Origin: an uncultured Bacteroidales bacterium
GTDB taxonomy: Bacteria > Bacteroidota > Bacteroidia > Bacteroidales > Paludibacteraceae
Length of the DNA: 64,000 nucleotides
Reading direction: 5' to 3'
Assembly (NCBI GenBank): GCA_902800215.1
Contig: CADCDS010000004.1
Span: 36,185 to 100,184 of the forward strand
Shown: positions 42,303 through 52,883 of the stretch, in pieces
Numbering within the stretch: the first letter of the stretch is position 1
Layout: each line of letters begins with the position of its first letter
Translations under genes and position numbers: made by a program
Notes under the pieces: model-generated
Database searches by the model: none
What the model saw: the letters and a program-made list of their open reading frames with translations, nothing else
What the model was told of the DNA's origin: nothing

Positions 42303-45300
42303 TTACTTAGTCGGGTCAGCGACCTTCATACCGGAGGCGTTATACCATTCATCATCGAGGATGATGTAGAGTTGGTCACGGTAGATGAGTTTGCGTGCAC
42401 CCGGCGTCGAAGCATCGACGTTGTCGATCGCCTGGTTGTTGGTGATCGTCAGTTTATGGATGAGGATATTCGGGCACATGCCTTCAATTCCATCCACATA
42501 GACGGTGTCGATATAAGTTCCCACCGGTGTACCTTCGTCATAGAAGATCGGTTCCTGACCTGCCGCATAGGGATGCTCGAGACTCACATAGGTGAACGGC
42601 AGTTGTTTGCGTTCGATGACGGTAGAGTCACGGAAGGTCATCACTTTCGCCTTACTATTGGTAATGACGAGTGTGAGGATACTATCACAACCGATGGAAG
42701 AGGTAAGGGTGTCGCGGTAGATACCGGCACGGTTGTATTCCTTATCCTGCCAGGTGATGGTTGTACCGGCGCAGAGTTCTACTTCGGTATCCTCACCGTA
42801 GCGACGCTCTTTGACGTAGAGATAGAGAGTAACGATACTATCGCATCCGTGCTCTACGGTATGGAGTTTACGACGGTAGGTACCGGTACGGTCTTTGGCC
42901 AGGAAGTCATAACCGGTGTAAGTCTCACCTTCGCAGATGGTGTCTGCGAAGAAGGTCTCCTGCGCCGGGAATATCTCGATCTCGAGTTGTTGAACGCTGT
43001 CGCGTTTACCGGCTTGAGCGTCAGCATCGGATACGTAATAGCAAGTCGGGTACGCATGGATACCGGGCTTGGTATCTTCACCGGAGAGGTAGATATCGCC
43101 CACTTGAATATCCTCATATTGGCAAGCGGAAGCATAGTCTACGGTCTTTTCGAAGTATGCCAGACGGAAGTTATCCACATGAACAGCGATACCGGTGTTG
43201 GACGTGGTCTTCGCTTCACGATAGAGACCGATTCGGATGTTCTTACCAGCATAAGAAGCCAAGCTGTAACGGACGGTCATACCCGTTGCCGGGATGTCAC
43301 GCAGTTGCTCACCACTGACGTTGGTGTTCTGCCATTTGGAGAGGATGTTGTTACTCTTCCATGTTTTACCGCCATCTTCGGAAACGATGATCATGAAGTA
43401 ATAGTCATCCTTCATATCGTTCTCGGTAACGGCGTTGTTAGTAACCGCGTGTGCGGTGTTACAAGCGGTAAGCGCCAGATCCATGGAGAAATGGACGCTA
43501 TCCTCTTCCGGCAGGTAGAATATCGGCGATATCATCCAGTGGTAGTCACCGGAGTAACCGATAGCCTGGTAATGCGAGCCGGCGAGACCGTAACCGTTAG
43601 CGGTGCGTGTGAAGCTCCAGCTGTCGAGACCGGAAGCGACAACACCGGTGGTATCGATGACGTTGTCGGCGTGTGCCTTACTGAAGGTCCATTCGTTAGC
43701 GCTGACCGCAGCGTCAAACGGTTCGTAGAAATACGGACTACGAGAGGTCTTGAAGGTTGCTTTCTGCGAGAAGCTGCTTTCACCCCATCTCTCACCGCAG
43801 AGTGCCTGAACACGCCATACGTAGTTCGTGAGCGGTTGCAGTCCTTCTACCTTGCAGGTGTTCGAACGCACTTCCTCGTTGAAGACGAAGGCATCTTCAT
43901 CTGCAAAGTACGGATCGGTGGACACCTGAAGCAGATAACTGCCGGCGGAGTCAATGCCGTTCCAGTGCAGCATAGCGTGGAAGGTACCGATCTGGATGGC
44001 TTCGAGATCCGTCGGGTCTTTACATTCCTGACGATGTTCAAAGGAGATGTTATCAATCCAAACATAGTCACCGCTTTTCTGTGAACCACCACCTTTGGCC
44101 TGGAACGAGGTCATAAGTGCGACGTACGGTCCGGTAGCGCCAGCCAGTTCCACTTTCATCTGCTGATAGAGCCGGTTGTTCGCTTCGGTAGCCTTATCGA
44201 CGATCGAGAGAGTGCCATCATAGGTGACGGTGTCGATAGGCACGAAGGTGGTAGCATCGGTCGGATCGGTCATGGTACCTACGATAATGGACTTGGAATA
44301 AGTCGAACCGGTGTAGGATGTGATGACCGAGTCATTGGTTGCCGATACATAAGCCGGACGCATCCAGAACATCACCTGGAGGGTATCATACGTGTTGATA
44401 TCCATTGCCGGCGTAGCGATATACGGCTGGTACGAGATACGCGAACTGTAGGATGCACGCATCGGCACGGCGTTGCTTCCTTCGAAACTGTACGCATAAT
44501 CCTTGGTGTTGGACTGGTTATACGGATCATAGGTAGCGGATTTCCACTCATTCTGGATGGCGTCACCATAGGTCCAGCAAAGCGTCTGTTTATAGTTAGT
44601 CTGACCGTCGATGAATTTCCATCCTTCGATATCCTCGAATCCGCAGGTATAATCGGCTGAGTTGGCGACACAGTCGGTGTAGAATCCTACGGTCTTGGTA
44701 GCCGGCGAGTCATTCGTTCCGTCGGTCTGGTAAACATACCACTCATACATCGCCGCCGGAGTGAGGTTGGTCAGGTCGCAATGGGTACCGCTGACGGTAT
44801 CACGGAAGACTTCCTGTCCTTGACCGTTGAGAAGAACCACTACCGACTCTACATTAGGACGGCGCACGTTCCAGTCGAGTGCAGCGGTAGTCGCTGTGAT
44901 GTCGGAAGTGTGTGCGTTGGTGGGTTTAAAGAGTGTGTTTCCGATCGGCTTGACAGCGAGGTTGTCCACGAAGAACAGACCCGGTGCCGGTTGGAAGAGC
45001 ACGATATACTCACCCTGAACGCTATCCAGCGGCAACTGCATCAACTCCCAGTAGTCTAAACCGGCCGGATCATCGTTGACATTATTGTTGGTCGTCAATT
45101 GGGTATTCGAATAATGGAGCGTATCGATGATGTGGAGGGTGTTCCAATCCATCGGGTCAGAAAGAGAACCGACAACCATCGACTGGCTGTACGCACTGCC
45201 AAGGTAGGTAGCATCTACGATTCGACCACGAGCCGAAGCGGTGGTGTAGGTATCGTCGTAGTTGGTGAAGCAACGACCGTAGAACTCAATCATCATCGTG

Positions 45301-48300
45301 TCGAGACGGCAGTTGAGTTTCGGCAGCACGATATAGGCGTTATAGTTAGCGTCGGTCGTGTGTACACGCAGGGCATTGCTTCCGTTGAGACCTGCTTCCT
45401 GATGACGACTGCCGCTGTAAGCGGTCATAGCACCGGATGTCTCGTATCCATTGCGTTGGATGAGCCATTGGTAACCATTGACGGCGTGCATGTACGAGAT
45501 ACCGGTCTGGAAGCACGAGGGCTTGAGGTACAAGGAGTCATGTGCATCACCGGCCAGGACATCGTTCGGTTCGTACTCATCGGAGTTATCGAAATCCCAT
45601 ACGAAAGCCTGGTTCTCGTCCGGTTCGATCGCTTCACAGAGCGTACGGAAGGACAGTTTATCCGACTTGCGGTAGTACTGCGCTGCGGAAGGCGCATCGG
45701 CCAATTCGAGCGTAGCGATATACGTGGTGTTCGGATCGAGGTTCTCCACAAGTTGCGAAGTTACACCGCTCAAGTTCGGATACTGTGCCACCTGTGTACC
45801 GTTGGCTGTAGTGATCTTCAAATTCCACTTCTTACCTACGTTATACCATTCTACCAGCGCCGTGGTACCATCTGCCACCACTTTCTTCAACGCCACCAAA
45901 CTGAAGTCTTTCGGAGCATCCAGTTTCACCTCATCGAAATAGAGATAAGCGGTGTCAGCCGGTTGTTTGGGCAGGTAGAGCACGATCTGTTTATCGGCTA
46001 TCGTTGCCGAGTCAAGATCCAAAGCAATCTTGGTGAAGAGCATGTTGTTCGATGCCTTGGTGGTTGCTTTGGTACCCGGATTCAGTTTATCCATACGGAC
46101 GGTAGCCAGAGTCTGATAAGTATCAAAGGACTGGTCTTTATCCACCGTACCGATCTCAAAGACGGCATTGAAGATGTTCTTCGGCAACTTGGTGGTTGCG
46201 TCGATAGCACTCTGACGAACCTGGAACTCAAACGAACGGTCTTGCGCTTTTCCGACCGACGGGAAGATGACATATTCGCCGTAGATACCGTTATCGGAAT
46301 ACATGAGCATAGCGCCGTCTCCTTCACGGGAATAGAGATCGGTGGTAGAACTGAGCAAGCTGTACGGATAGTACATCATGGACTCAATCGTCTGACTGTC
46401 GTCTGCACGACCGGTGATCAAGGCCGGGTGGATGAAGTAGTTATCGCTTTGCGAGTACTGGCTGCGTTGCCAGAGTTCGCCGTTCTTTTCAAATCCGAAA
46501 TGATAACTGTCTTCATAATAGAAGCGGGTAGTTACCTTCAACGGGTTACGTGTCCAAGCGCTGACCTCGTTTTCTCCACATACCGTGCGTGCGAAGATAT
46601 AATAGGAAGTAGCCGGATCAAGATTATCGATCTGCACATAGGTGGTATCCAGATCGATCTTATCCATCTGCTCAAGGTAGTTTGCCAAAGCAGCTGCACC
46701 GAGTGTCGAATAGATCGATTCGGGGATGACAGCCATTTGCCATTGCGAATCTTGCTTGCTGGCCGGCGTCAAACCTACCTCTACGGAATTCGCAGTAGCA
46801 CCAATGGATTTGAGTTTCGGCGAGTTACAGGTAGCCAGATACTCCAGCGCGATATTATCTACGTAGATATCACTGGAGGAAGTCAATCCCATCGCGGAAT
46901 AGAAACCGGAGGTAAAGGCAATATTATTATACGGCAGATCGTAATCAGCCAACTCTATCGTATGATGCGTGAACGAGGTCTCCTGACCGGGGAAGGAAGC
47001 AATCAGCACAAACGTAGTCGGGTCCGCCGGATCCGCCATCGTGCCGACATACAAGGTTCCCCTATAGGAAGAACTCCAAGCGCTGACATCGAACGAGAGG
47101 GCAGCGTTGTACAGATCACCGTCGATAGCAGGCATTACCATCCAGGAGTTATTCGAACTGGTGGTATATAACTCAACAGCTTTCGTACCAGTCGAGCTGG
47201 TCACGCTCAACTGCGGATACGTCGTGCTGTTCGAACTATAGAAAGTCCAGCATCCCGGCGACGCATAACCCGTGTTATACGCCTCGAAATCCTCATAGAA
47301 CGGTATCGGAGCACCGTTCTTGGTAGGACAGGTCGTGCGGATAGCGGCATAGGTAACGGAGATAGCGGTACTATCGCCATCCTCACAGATACCTTGGGCG
47401 TACGCATAATAGGTAGAAGCGGCATGCAAACCGGTGATGAGCACTTCATCCGAGTGGTCCACAATCGTATCCAAGAGATACTTGTAGTTCGGTTTATCGG
47501 CATCAAGCAAAGCTTTGTCAGCCAACAGGAGACGATAAGTATCCTGATAGCCTTTCCAGCTCACTTTCGCTGCATCCTCACCGACGCTGTCCACCGAGAA
47601 GGAAGAGATAGCACGGCAATGCGGGATCAGTTCCACGGAGATCTCCGAGATATAGGCGTAGTTAGTGACACCGAAGTCGCTGATGAACATGATGTTCGTA
47701 CCCAGGTCACCCATATAGTCTCCTTCATAACTCTCAAATCCTACGCTGTACGGATCCCAACTGGTTCTACTCAAGTTCAGCGTATCCATCGGCACGAAGG
47801 TGTTCAGGTCCGACGGGTCGGTGATGACACCGACGATGATCTGGTTGTTGTACGAACTGCTGTTGTAACTGCGTCCCCAGAAGTTGACCTGATACTTACT
47901 GATCGAATCCACATCCAGGGTAGGCATGACCGCATACGCACCGATGTTCTGGGTAGTAGTACCGGATACATAATCGTAGAACTTCAGGTAGTTGTTTCCG
48001 TTATGCTTCGTAGAAGCGTTGTCTTCGATATACGGGATATAACTGTTGGACACATCTTCCGTCTTACTACCCTTGATCCAGCACGGCATCTCACCGTTGC
48101 TACCGATAGTAAAGCCTTCTTCCTCCGAGAAGGTGATCACACCCATCGTCTCAGGCACCATGGCCTCACAAGGCGTAACGAAATAGGATGACTTCCATTG
48201 CGATATCACACTGTCTTCGCATAGCGAAGCCGCATAGATATAATAACGTGTCTGACCTTGCAGGCCGTTTACCTTAACCGATGCCCGGTCTGTGGTGTCA

Positions 48301-51300
48301 TGGGCGATGATCCAGTTAGTCTGAACGGCCGTCTCATTATTCAGATGACTTTCGGTCAGCGAATGGTTGGTTACCCACAGGATCCACTGGTCACCGGCGG
48401 TCAGACCACTGCTGACACGCACGCTGCGAGTCGTCAGTTCGGAGATGCTGGTCTTAGGCATCGGACAAGCCATGGAGATGATCGATACATCATCCAGATA
48501 TACCCAGTCGCTCTTACCCTTACGACCACGCCAAGCGATGTACTTAGCCGTTGGCGGAATGAGCGCTTTGTAGTCACTGAGGTCAAACGATCTCGTTTGC
48601 AAAGCAGCAGAAGAACCTTCACCCTTCACCGAGTCAAGCGCTACGAAGGTATTCAAGTCATCCGGATCGGTCATCACGCCGAGAACACAGTACTCGCTGG
48701 ATGTCGAAGCACCGGACGAGAAGGTTACCATCACCTTGTACAAGGAGTCAATGAGGATCTCCGGCGAAGCCGCCCAAGCGGTGTTGGAAGACTGGTAGAG
48801 ATAAAGGATCTGAGATCCGCCATGAGAAGTGACATACGGAAGTCTGCCATAGGAAGAACTGTTTCCTACGGTCCAGCAACCCGGTACTGCCCCCTCCGAA
48901 TAGGACTCGAAGGTCTCTTTGTTGGCCTTGGCCGGATCCAGGAGTTCACAGGTCGTTTTAGCCGACGTACCGGCCCAGATGCTATCGGCGCACAAGGTCT
49001 GCACGTAGATATAATACATCTTCGACGATTCTAAATCCTCGATATGAATATTCTTACCGGTGATAGTGGTATCCAGCACGTCATACGAAGAATTATACGT
49101 ACCGTTCTTCACAGCTGAAACAGCAGCATTCTGGTTCAGCACCTTCACTCTCCACTGGTCATTGTTGGAAACACCGCTCCAGGTCAAATCGATCGAATGC
49201 GGCGCCAGATTGATCTGCTTGAAGTCATACGCATCGATACAGGACGGGTCTTTCAACTCCACATTATCGATGAGCACGTCGCTGTTCATCTGCAGCGTAC
49301 CGATACCGGAGGTGATGGCGAGGTTACCATACGCCAACTCGTAGTTCGACAAGATGACGCGTACTTTCTTAACATCCGAACCGGTAACCTTCACCGTGTC
49401 AAACGGCACAAAAGTAGTCTGGTTACTGATATCCTCCATCGTTCCGATATACACTACACCGCTGGCAGAAGAGGACGTGGAATAGTTACGTACATCAAAG
49501 GTCAGCAACTGATCCGTGAGCGTACCTTCCACCGTCGGCAGGATAGCCATGGAACGGTGGGTAGTTCCGGACGAATAGAGTTCCAGCCACTTGTTATTGG
49601 AAGTGGAATAGATCTTCGGATAATCGACACCGACGTAGTCTTTGAGTTGCCAGCAACCGGCATCGGTGCTTCCTGAACTATACGCTTCAAAGGTCTCCTT
49701 CCACGGGAACACTTTCTCTTCACACGGTGTGCTGAAAGCCACTTCGGTCCACCAGTCCTGATCACAGGTAGCACGGACATACATGTAGTAATTGGTATGC
49801 TCGGCCAGACCGCCGATACCAAACTGAGGTTGCGACTGAGAGTCATCCGGCCAGGTCAGGGTATCACCCAGCACAAAGCCCGGCATCGTCGTCATCTGCT
49901 CAAAGCTCTTTTGTACACGGTCCGACTCTTTCCACGCTACACGAGAGATGAATAACTCCCACTCATCGGACAATTCCGACGACTCCCATGTAACCGTGAT
50001 CGAATCGGGTTCGATAGACAACAACTCGATATTCGTCGGCGGTACACATTCAGACAATTCCTCCACCGTCAGATTATCGATGTAGTTATTGGTGAACTTA
50101 CTCATGTTCATCACATCGGCCCAAACGATAGCAATCACGCCTTCCGGACCGCTGTAGTTCTCGAAATTAGCGTAACAACGGGTGTAACCGGTGGTGTTCA
50201 ATTGGAAATCCGCCACCGGAATGAAGGTGTTTATATCCATCGGGTTGGACATCACACCCACTGTCGCATGCGCCTGGTCATAAGTCTGGTAACCGCTCAA
50301 GTAGAACTTGACCTGGGTGTTACTCAGATCCTCCACCATCGGAAGGGTGATCCAACCGTCCTTACCCCCCATCATACTCATCGACAGACAGCCGGAACCT
50401 ACATAACTCTTTGCCGAGTTATTCTCGATAGCAGGGTAGTTACCGCTGTTACCGAAGACACCTATACCGGTTGCATAGGACTTGGTACCGATCTGATAAG
50501 TAGGCGTGTTGAGCGCTTCAAAGTCATACGAATAAGGGATCGCACGTTGTGCTGCTACCGTCACAAACGGATAGCGGTATGACCATTCCTGACCTTCCGC
50601 CTGCACATAGACATAATACGGTCTGTTCCAACTGTGATCTGCCTCCAAGGCCTCACATACGTAACTGTTTCCGCTCACCGTAGTCTGATCCACGATAGCC
50701 GAAGCAGCCGGGTTATTGGGGTTCACCTCCGCATTGGTAACCAACACGTTATAAGAAGCCGCATTGCCTTTCCACTCAATGGTAGCATAGGTATCACGCG
50801 GATTAACGGAGATCTCCGTCACCTTATTGACCTCTTTGCGATACTCCACCGTGAGGTTATCGATATAGAACAGGTTATCCCGGTCAAAATCGCTGACAAA
50901 GGCCAAGAAGACACCGTTACCCTGGTAACTGCCGAGGTCCACGATATTCTCCACGAACGACATGTTTCCCCAAACGGTCACCGTATCAACCGGCGTGAAG
51001 GTGGTGATATCGTCCGGATCATCCATCACACCCACCATCAGGCTGCGACCGAACTTACGGCCGGTGTTGGTATAGACGGTGCTCCAGAAATGCACCTGGC
51101 ATTGATTGATCTTGAAATCATCATTCGTAGTATCCGCCAATGCCGGTGTAGCTACATAAGCATAGCGGTCTGCCGGGATAACTTCCGTAAGCGACGTAAA
51201 GTCTCCACCGGAGAAGATCAACGCAGCCGTAGTATCGGGTGAATAGTTGGCACGCGCCTTACCGCTGGTGGTTGAGTTAACGAACGGATTCGTCTTACCG

Positions 51301-52268
51301 GTGTTACTGCCCCAACTCCATTCGGGATCACGGCGCACGCCGGAAGCGTAGTTGAACTTCTCCGTAAACGGAACCTGCTTCGCTACACGAACACGGAAAC
51401 CGAACGGACCGTCCTTGGATGCTTCGCTGCTCCATGCACTGTTCTCATCCTCACAGATAGAACGGACATACGCCAGATAGAACTCACCGGCCTCAAGCGT
51501 CAGGTCATAATTGTTCACCTCACCGCTTACAAGGCCATGGAATGCAATCTTTTCCGGCGTTAAGATCTCCACCTCTGCAATCATCTCCGGCTCAATGGTA
51601 TCACGAGCAACGATCACCTCGAAGTTATCCGCATCGAAACTGGCCGACCAAGCGAGGTTCACTTTTCCTGCCCCCTTGTTGGTTACCATCAGGTCATACG
51701 GGATGGTACACTCCGGAGCGGATTGCAACTTAATCTCATCCAGCACGATACCGTGACCCAGGTTATCCGTTCCTTCGAAAGCGATCTGATAAGTCTGTCC
51801 CACTTCCGGTAACACGATCTTAACGCGCTGCCAAGAGGACACAGAGGTGCTATACTCCGCCAGTTGCTTCCATTCCGCACGCGAACCGGTACGGTACATC
51901 ACACGCAGTGTATCACAATCTGCACCCCATTTCGGGTTCGCATACCAGAACGTCAATTCCGGCATATACACTTTGTTCGGACGAAGGTCCATTACTTTAC
52001 TTACCAAACGGGTCTTGTACCCTAATGTCTCACTGGACGGGTTACGCAGAAAGGCACGATGTGTACCTTCGTGCACCGAAGACGGATATGCAAGATTATC
52101 TTCCTCTCCTTCCACAGCCCAAGCCATCTCGCCATACACATACTCCTGCGTCCACACATCCTCCTGAATACCGTTCTCAAAACCCTCATCGATAACCACC
52201 GTACGGGCGTTGAGACTCATTGCCGTAGCCATCACAGCTACCATCAACATGAGTAAATGTTTCTTCAT
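42303..52268 (-). CDS. Giant exported surface protein of alternating choice-of-anchor-J/MAM-like and fibronectin-III-like domains
   Basis: 3321 aa with signal peptide MKKHLLMLMVAVMATAMSLNA. About eleven modules of some 290 residues follow, each pairing a jellyroll (choice-of-anchor-J/MAM-like, openings such as PFYEDFEAYNTGYASPGCW and FPWKETFEAYSSGSTDAGCW) with an FN3-like domain (such as PHSIDLTWSGVSNNDQWRV). Two modules near the C-terminus carry ICEGETYTGYDF and LCAGTTITW, each closing with HGCDSIVTL or IGCDSILTL, common in Bacteroidota surface proteins. The last 40 residues hold RKLIYRDQLYIILDDEWYN, a motif shared with the 757-aa protein at 61033. It is probably an adhesin or sugar-binding protein; no catalytic site is seen. 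It has its own promoter and is not an operon with gcvH. Confidence 0.85.
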   Translation of the reverse strand: MKKHLLMLMVAVMATAMSLNARTVVIDEGFENGIQEDVWTQEYVYGEMAWAVEGEEDNLAYPSSVHEGTHRAFLRNPSSETLGYKTRLVSKVMDLRPNKVYMPELTFWYANPKWGADCDTLRVMYRTGSRAEWKQLAEYSTSVSSWQRVKIVLPEVGQTYQIAFEGTDNLGHGIVLDEIKLQSAPECTIPYDLMVTNKGAGKVNLAWSASFDADNFEVIVARDTIEPEMIAEVEILTPEKIAFHGLVSGEVNNYDLTLEAGEFYLAYVRSICEDENSAWSSEASKDGPFGFRVRVAKQVPFTEKFNYASGVRRDPEWSWGSNTGKTNPFVNSTTSGKARANYSPDTTAALIFSGGDFTSLTEVIPADRYAYVATPALADTTNDDFKINQCQVHFWSTVYTNTGRKFGRSLMVGVMDDPDDITTFTPVDTVTVWGNMSFVENIVDLGSYQGNGVFLAFVSDFDRDNLFYIDNLTVEYRKEVNKVTEISVNPRDTYATIEWKGNAASYNVLVTNAEVNPNNPAASAIVDQTTVSGNSYVCEALEADHSWNRPYYVYVQAEGQEWSYRYPFVTVAAQRAIPYSYDFEALNTPTYQIGTKSYATGIGVFGNSGNYPAIENNSAKSYVGSGCLSMSMMGGKDGWITLPMVEDLSNTQVKFYLSGYQTYDQAHATVGVMSNPMDINTFIPVADFQLNTTGYTRCYANFENYSGPEGVIAIVWADVMNMSKFTNNYIDNLTVEELSECVPPTNIELLSIEPDSITVTWESSELSDEWELFISRVAWKESDRVQKSFEQMTTMPGFVLGDTLTWPDDSQSQPQFGIGGLAEHTNYYMYVRATCDQDWWTEVAFSTPCEEKVFPWKETFEAYSSGSTDAGCWQLKDYVGVDYPKIYSTSNNKWLELYSSGTTHRSMAILPTVEGTLTDQLLTFDVRNYSTSSSASGVVYIGTMEDISNQTTFVPFDTVKVTGSDVKKVRVILSNYELAYGNLAITSGIGTLQMNSDVLIDNVELKDPSCIDAYDFKQINLAPHSIDLTWSGVSNNDQWRVKVLNQNAAVSAVKNGTYNSSYDVLDTTITGKNIHIEDLESSKMYYIYVQTLCADSIWAGTSAKTTCELLDPAKANKETFESYSEGAVPGCWTVGNSSSYGRLPYVTSHGGSQILYLYQSSNTAWAASPEILIDSLYKVMVTFSSGASTSSEYCVLGVMTDPDDLNTFVALDSVKGEGSSAALQTRSFDLSDYKALIPPTAKYIAWRGRKGKSDWVYLDDVSIISMACPMPKTSISELTTRSVRVSSGLTAGDQWILWVTNHSLTESHLNNETAVQTNWIIAHDTTDRASVKVNGLQGQTRYYIYAASLCEDSVISQWKSSYFVTPCEAMVPETMGVITFSEEEGFTIGSNGEMPCWIKGSKTEDVSNSYIPYIEDNASTKHNGNNYLKFYDYVSGTTTQNIGAYAVMPTLDVDSISKYQVNFWGRSYNSSSYNNQIIVGVITDPSDLNTFVPMDTLNLSRTSWDPYSVGFESYEGDYMGDLGTNIMFISDFGVTNYAYISEISVELIPHCRAISSFSVDSVGEDAAKVSWKGYQDTYRLLLADKALLDADKPNYKYLLDTIVDHSDEVLITGLHAASTYYAYAQGICEDGDSTAISVTYAAIRTTCPTKNGAPIPFYEDFEAYNTGYASPGCWTFYSSNSTTYPQLSVTSSTGTKAVELYTTSSNNSWMVMPAIDGDLYNAALSFDVSAWSSSYRGTLYVGTMADPADPTTFVLIASFPGQETSFTHHTIELADYDLPYNNIAFTSGFYSAMGLTSSSDIYVDNIALEYLATCNSPKLKSIGATANSVEVGLTPASKQDSQWQMAVIPESIYSTLGAAALANYLEQMDKIDLDTTYVQIDNLDPATSYYIFARTVCGENEVSAWTRNPLKVTTRFYYEDSYHFGFEKNGELWQRSQYSQSDNYFIHPALITGRADDSQTIESMMYYPYSLLSSTTDLYSREGDGAMLMYSDNGIYGEYVIFPSVGKAQDRSFEFQVRQSAIDATTKLPKNIFNAVFEIGTVDKDQSFDTYQTLATVRMDKLNPGTKATTKASNNMLFTKIALDLDSATIADKQIVLYLPKQPADTAYLYFDEVKLDAPKDFSLVALKKVVADGTTALVEWYNVGKKWNLKITTANGTQVAQYPNLSGVTSQLVENLDPNTTYIATLELADAPSAAQYYRKSDKLSFRTLCEAIEPDENQAFVWDFDNSDEYEPNDVLAGDAHDSLYLKPSCFQTGISYMHAVNGYQWLIQRNGYETSGAMTAYSGSRHQEAGLNGSNALRVHTTDANYNAYIVLPKLNCRLDTMMIEFYGRCFTNYDDTYTTASARGRIVDATYLGSAYSQSMVVGSLSDPMDWNTLHIIDTLHYSNTQLTTNNNVNDDPAGLDYWELMQLPLDSVQGEYIVLFQPAPGLFFVDNLAVKPIGNTLFKPTNAHTSDITATTAALDWNVRRPNVESVVVLLNGQGQEVFRDTVSGTHCDLTNLTPAAMYEWYVYQTDGTNDSPATKTVGFYTDCVANSADYTCGFEDIEGWKFIDGQTNYKQTLCWTYGDAIQNEWKSATYDPYNQSNTKDYAYSFEGSNAVPMRASYSSRISYQPYIATPAMDINTYDTLQVMFWMRPAYVSATNDSVITSYTGSTYSKSIIVGTMTDPTDATTFVPIDTVTYDGTLSIVDKATEANNRLYQQMKVELAGATGPYVALMTSFQAKGGGSQKSGDYVWIDNISFEHRQECKDPTDLEAIQIGTFHAMLHWNGIDSAGSYLLQVSTDPYFADEDAFVFNEEVRSNTCKVEGLQPLTNYVWRVQALCGERWGESSFSQKATFKTSRSPYFYEPFDAAVSANEWTFSKAHADNVIDTTGVVASGLDSWSFTRTANGYGLAGSHYQAIGYSGDYHWMISPIFYLPEEDSVHFSMDLALTACNTAHAVTNNAVTENDMKDDYYFMIIVSEDGGKTWKSNNILSKWQNTNVSGEQLRDIPATGMTVRYSLASYAGKNIRIGLYREAKTTSNTGIAVHVDNFRLAYFEKTVDYASACQYEDIQVGDIYLSGEDTKPGIHAYPTCYYVSDADAQAGKRDSVQQLEIEIFPAQETFFADTICEGETYTGYDFLAKDRTGTYRRKLHTVEHGCDSIVTLYLYVKERRYGEDTEVELCAGTTITWQDKEYNRAGIYRDTLTSSIGCDSILTLVITNSKAKVMTFRDSTVIERKQLPFTYVSLEHPYAAGQEPIFYDEGTPVGTYIDTVYVDGIEGMCPNILIHKLTITNNQAIDNVDASTPGARKLIYRDQLYIILDDEWYNASGMKVADPTK

Positions 52269-52327
52269 ACTTTATTTATTTTAGTACTAAAAATAATTAT
52301 TTGCCTTATTATAAACAAAATAAGTGC

Positions 52328-52360
52328 GCAAAATTACATAAATTTTTCCATATTAGCAAC
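52328..52360 (-). promoter_or_regulatory. Promoter of the 3321-aa protein gene
   Basis: Minus strand: GTTG (52357-52360) as a variant -33, 20 nt, TAATTTTGC (52328-52336). The leader is about 50 nt. Confidence 0.65.
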
Positions 52361-52413
52361 ATTTTGTCCAAAAAAAATGTATTTTTTGTGTATTTTGCAA
52401 AGTGTATTTTACA

Positions 52414-52445
52414 CAAAAAAGTGACCCGTTGAGGTCACTTTTTGC
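52414..52445 (-). terminator. Terminator of gcvH
   Basis: AGTGACC-CGTTGA-GGTCACT (52420-52439), followed on the minus strand by a T-run. Confidence 0.82.
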
Positions 52446-52462
52446 GTTATGTAGGGATGTTA

Positions 52463-52837
52463 TCAGAGACTTGCTTCGTAAGCCGCAGCATCCATCAGGG
52501 CATCCAGTTCAGCTGCATCTTTGACAGCAATACGGATGATCCATCCTTCACCGTACGGATCGTTGTTCACCAACTCCGGTTGCGCATCCAGCGCACCGTT
52601 GATCTCCAGCACCTCACCGGTTACCGGCATGTTCAGATCGCTCACGGTCTTCACAGCCTCGATTGAACCGAACACTTCACCTTGACCTACGGTCTCGCCG
52701 AGTGTAGGAACATCCACAAAGACGATCTCACCCAACTCTGACTGTGCGTAATCGGTAATACCGACAAACGCCTCATCACCCTCTACACGAATCCATTCGT
52801 GCTCGCTTGTATAGCGAATATCTCCAGGAAAATTCAT
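52463..52837 (-). CDS. gcvH: Glycine cleavage system H protein
   Basis: Lipoyl carrier that shuttles the aminomethyl group among the P, T and L proteins of glycine cleavage. 124 aa, typical length. The lipoylated lysine is Lys63 in [14 protein letters not shown], and the N-terminus [20 protein letters not shown] is standard. The other gcv genes are not in the window. It follows the SUMF1-type lipoprotein across a heptamer repeat and is probably co-transcribed with it. Confidence 0.97.
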   Translation of the reverse strand: MNFPGDIRYTSEHEWIRVEGDEAFVGITDYAQSELGEIVFVDVPTLGETVGQGEVFGSIEAVKTVSDLNMPVTGEVLEINGALDAQPELVNNDPYGEGWIIRIAVKDAAELDALMDAAAYEASL

Positions 52838-52845
52838 ATCTGTAA

Positions 52846-52880
52846 ACTTTTAACTTTAACCTTTAACCTATAACCTTTCG
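52846..52880 (-). repeat. 7-bp-period repeat before gcvH
   Basis: On the plus strand: ACTTTTA, ACTTTAA, CCTTTAA, CCTATAA, CCTTTCG. In the gcvH direction the units read AAAGG-type, as before psd at 13746-13785. Confidence 0.8.
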
Positions 52881-52883
52881 CCG

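Noticed and set aside
42372-49034. Long plus-strand frames of 570, 690, 265 and 258 codons
   Set aside because: All are antisense to the 3321-aa gene, lack promoters and have shadow-type composition.
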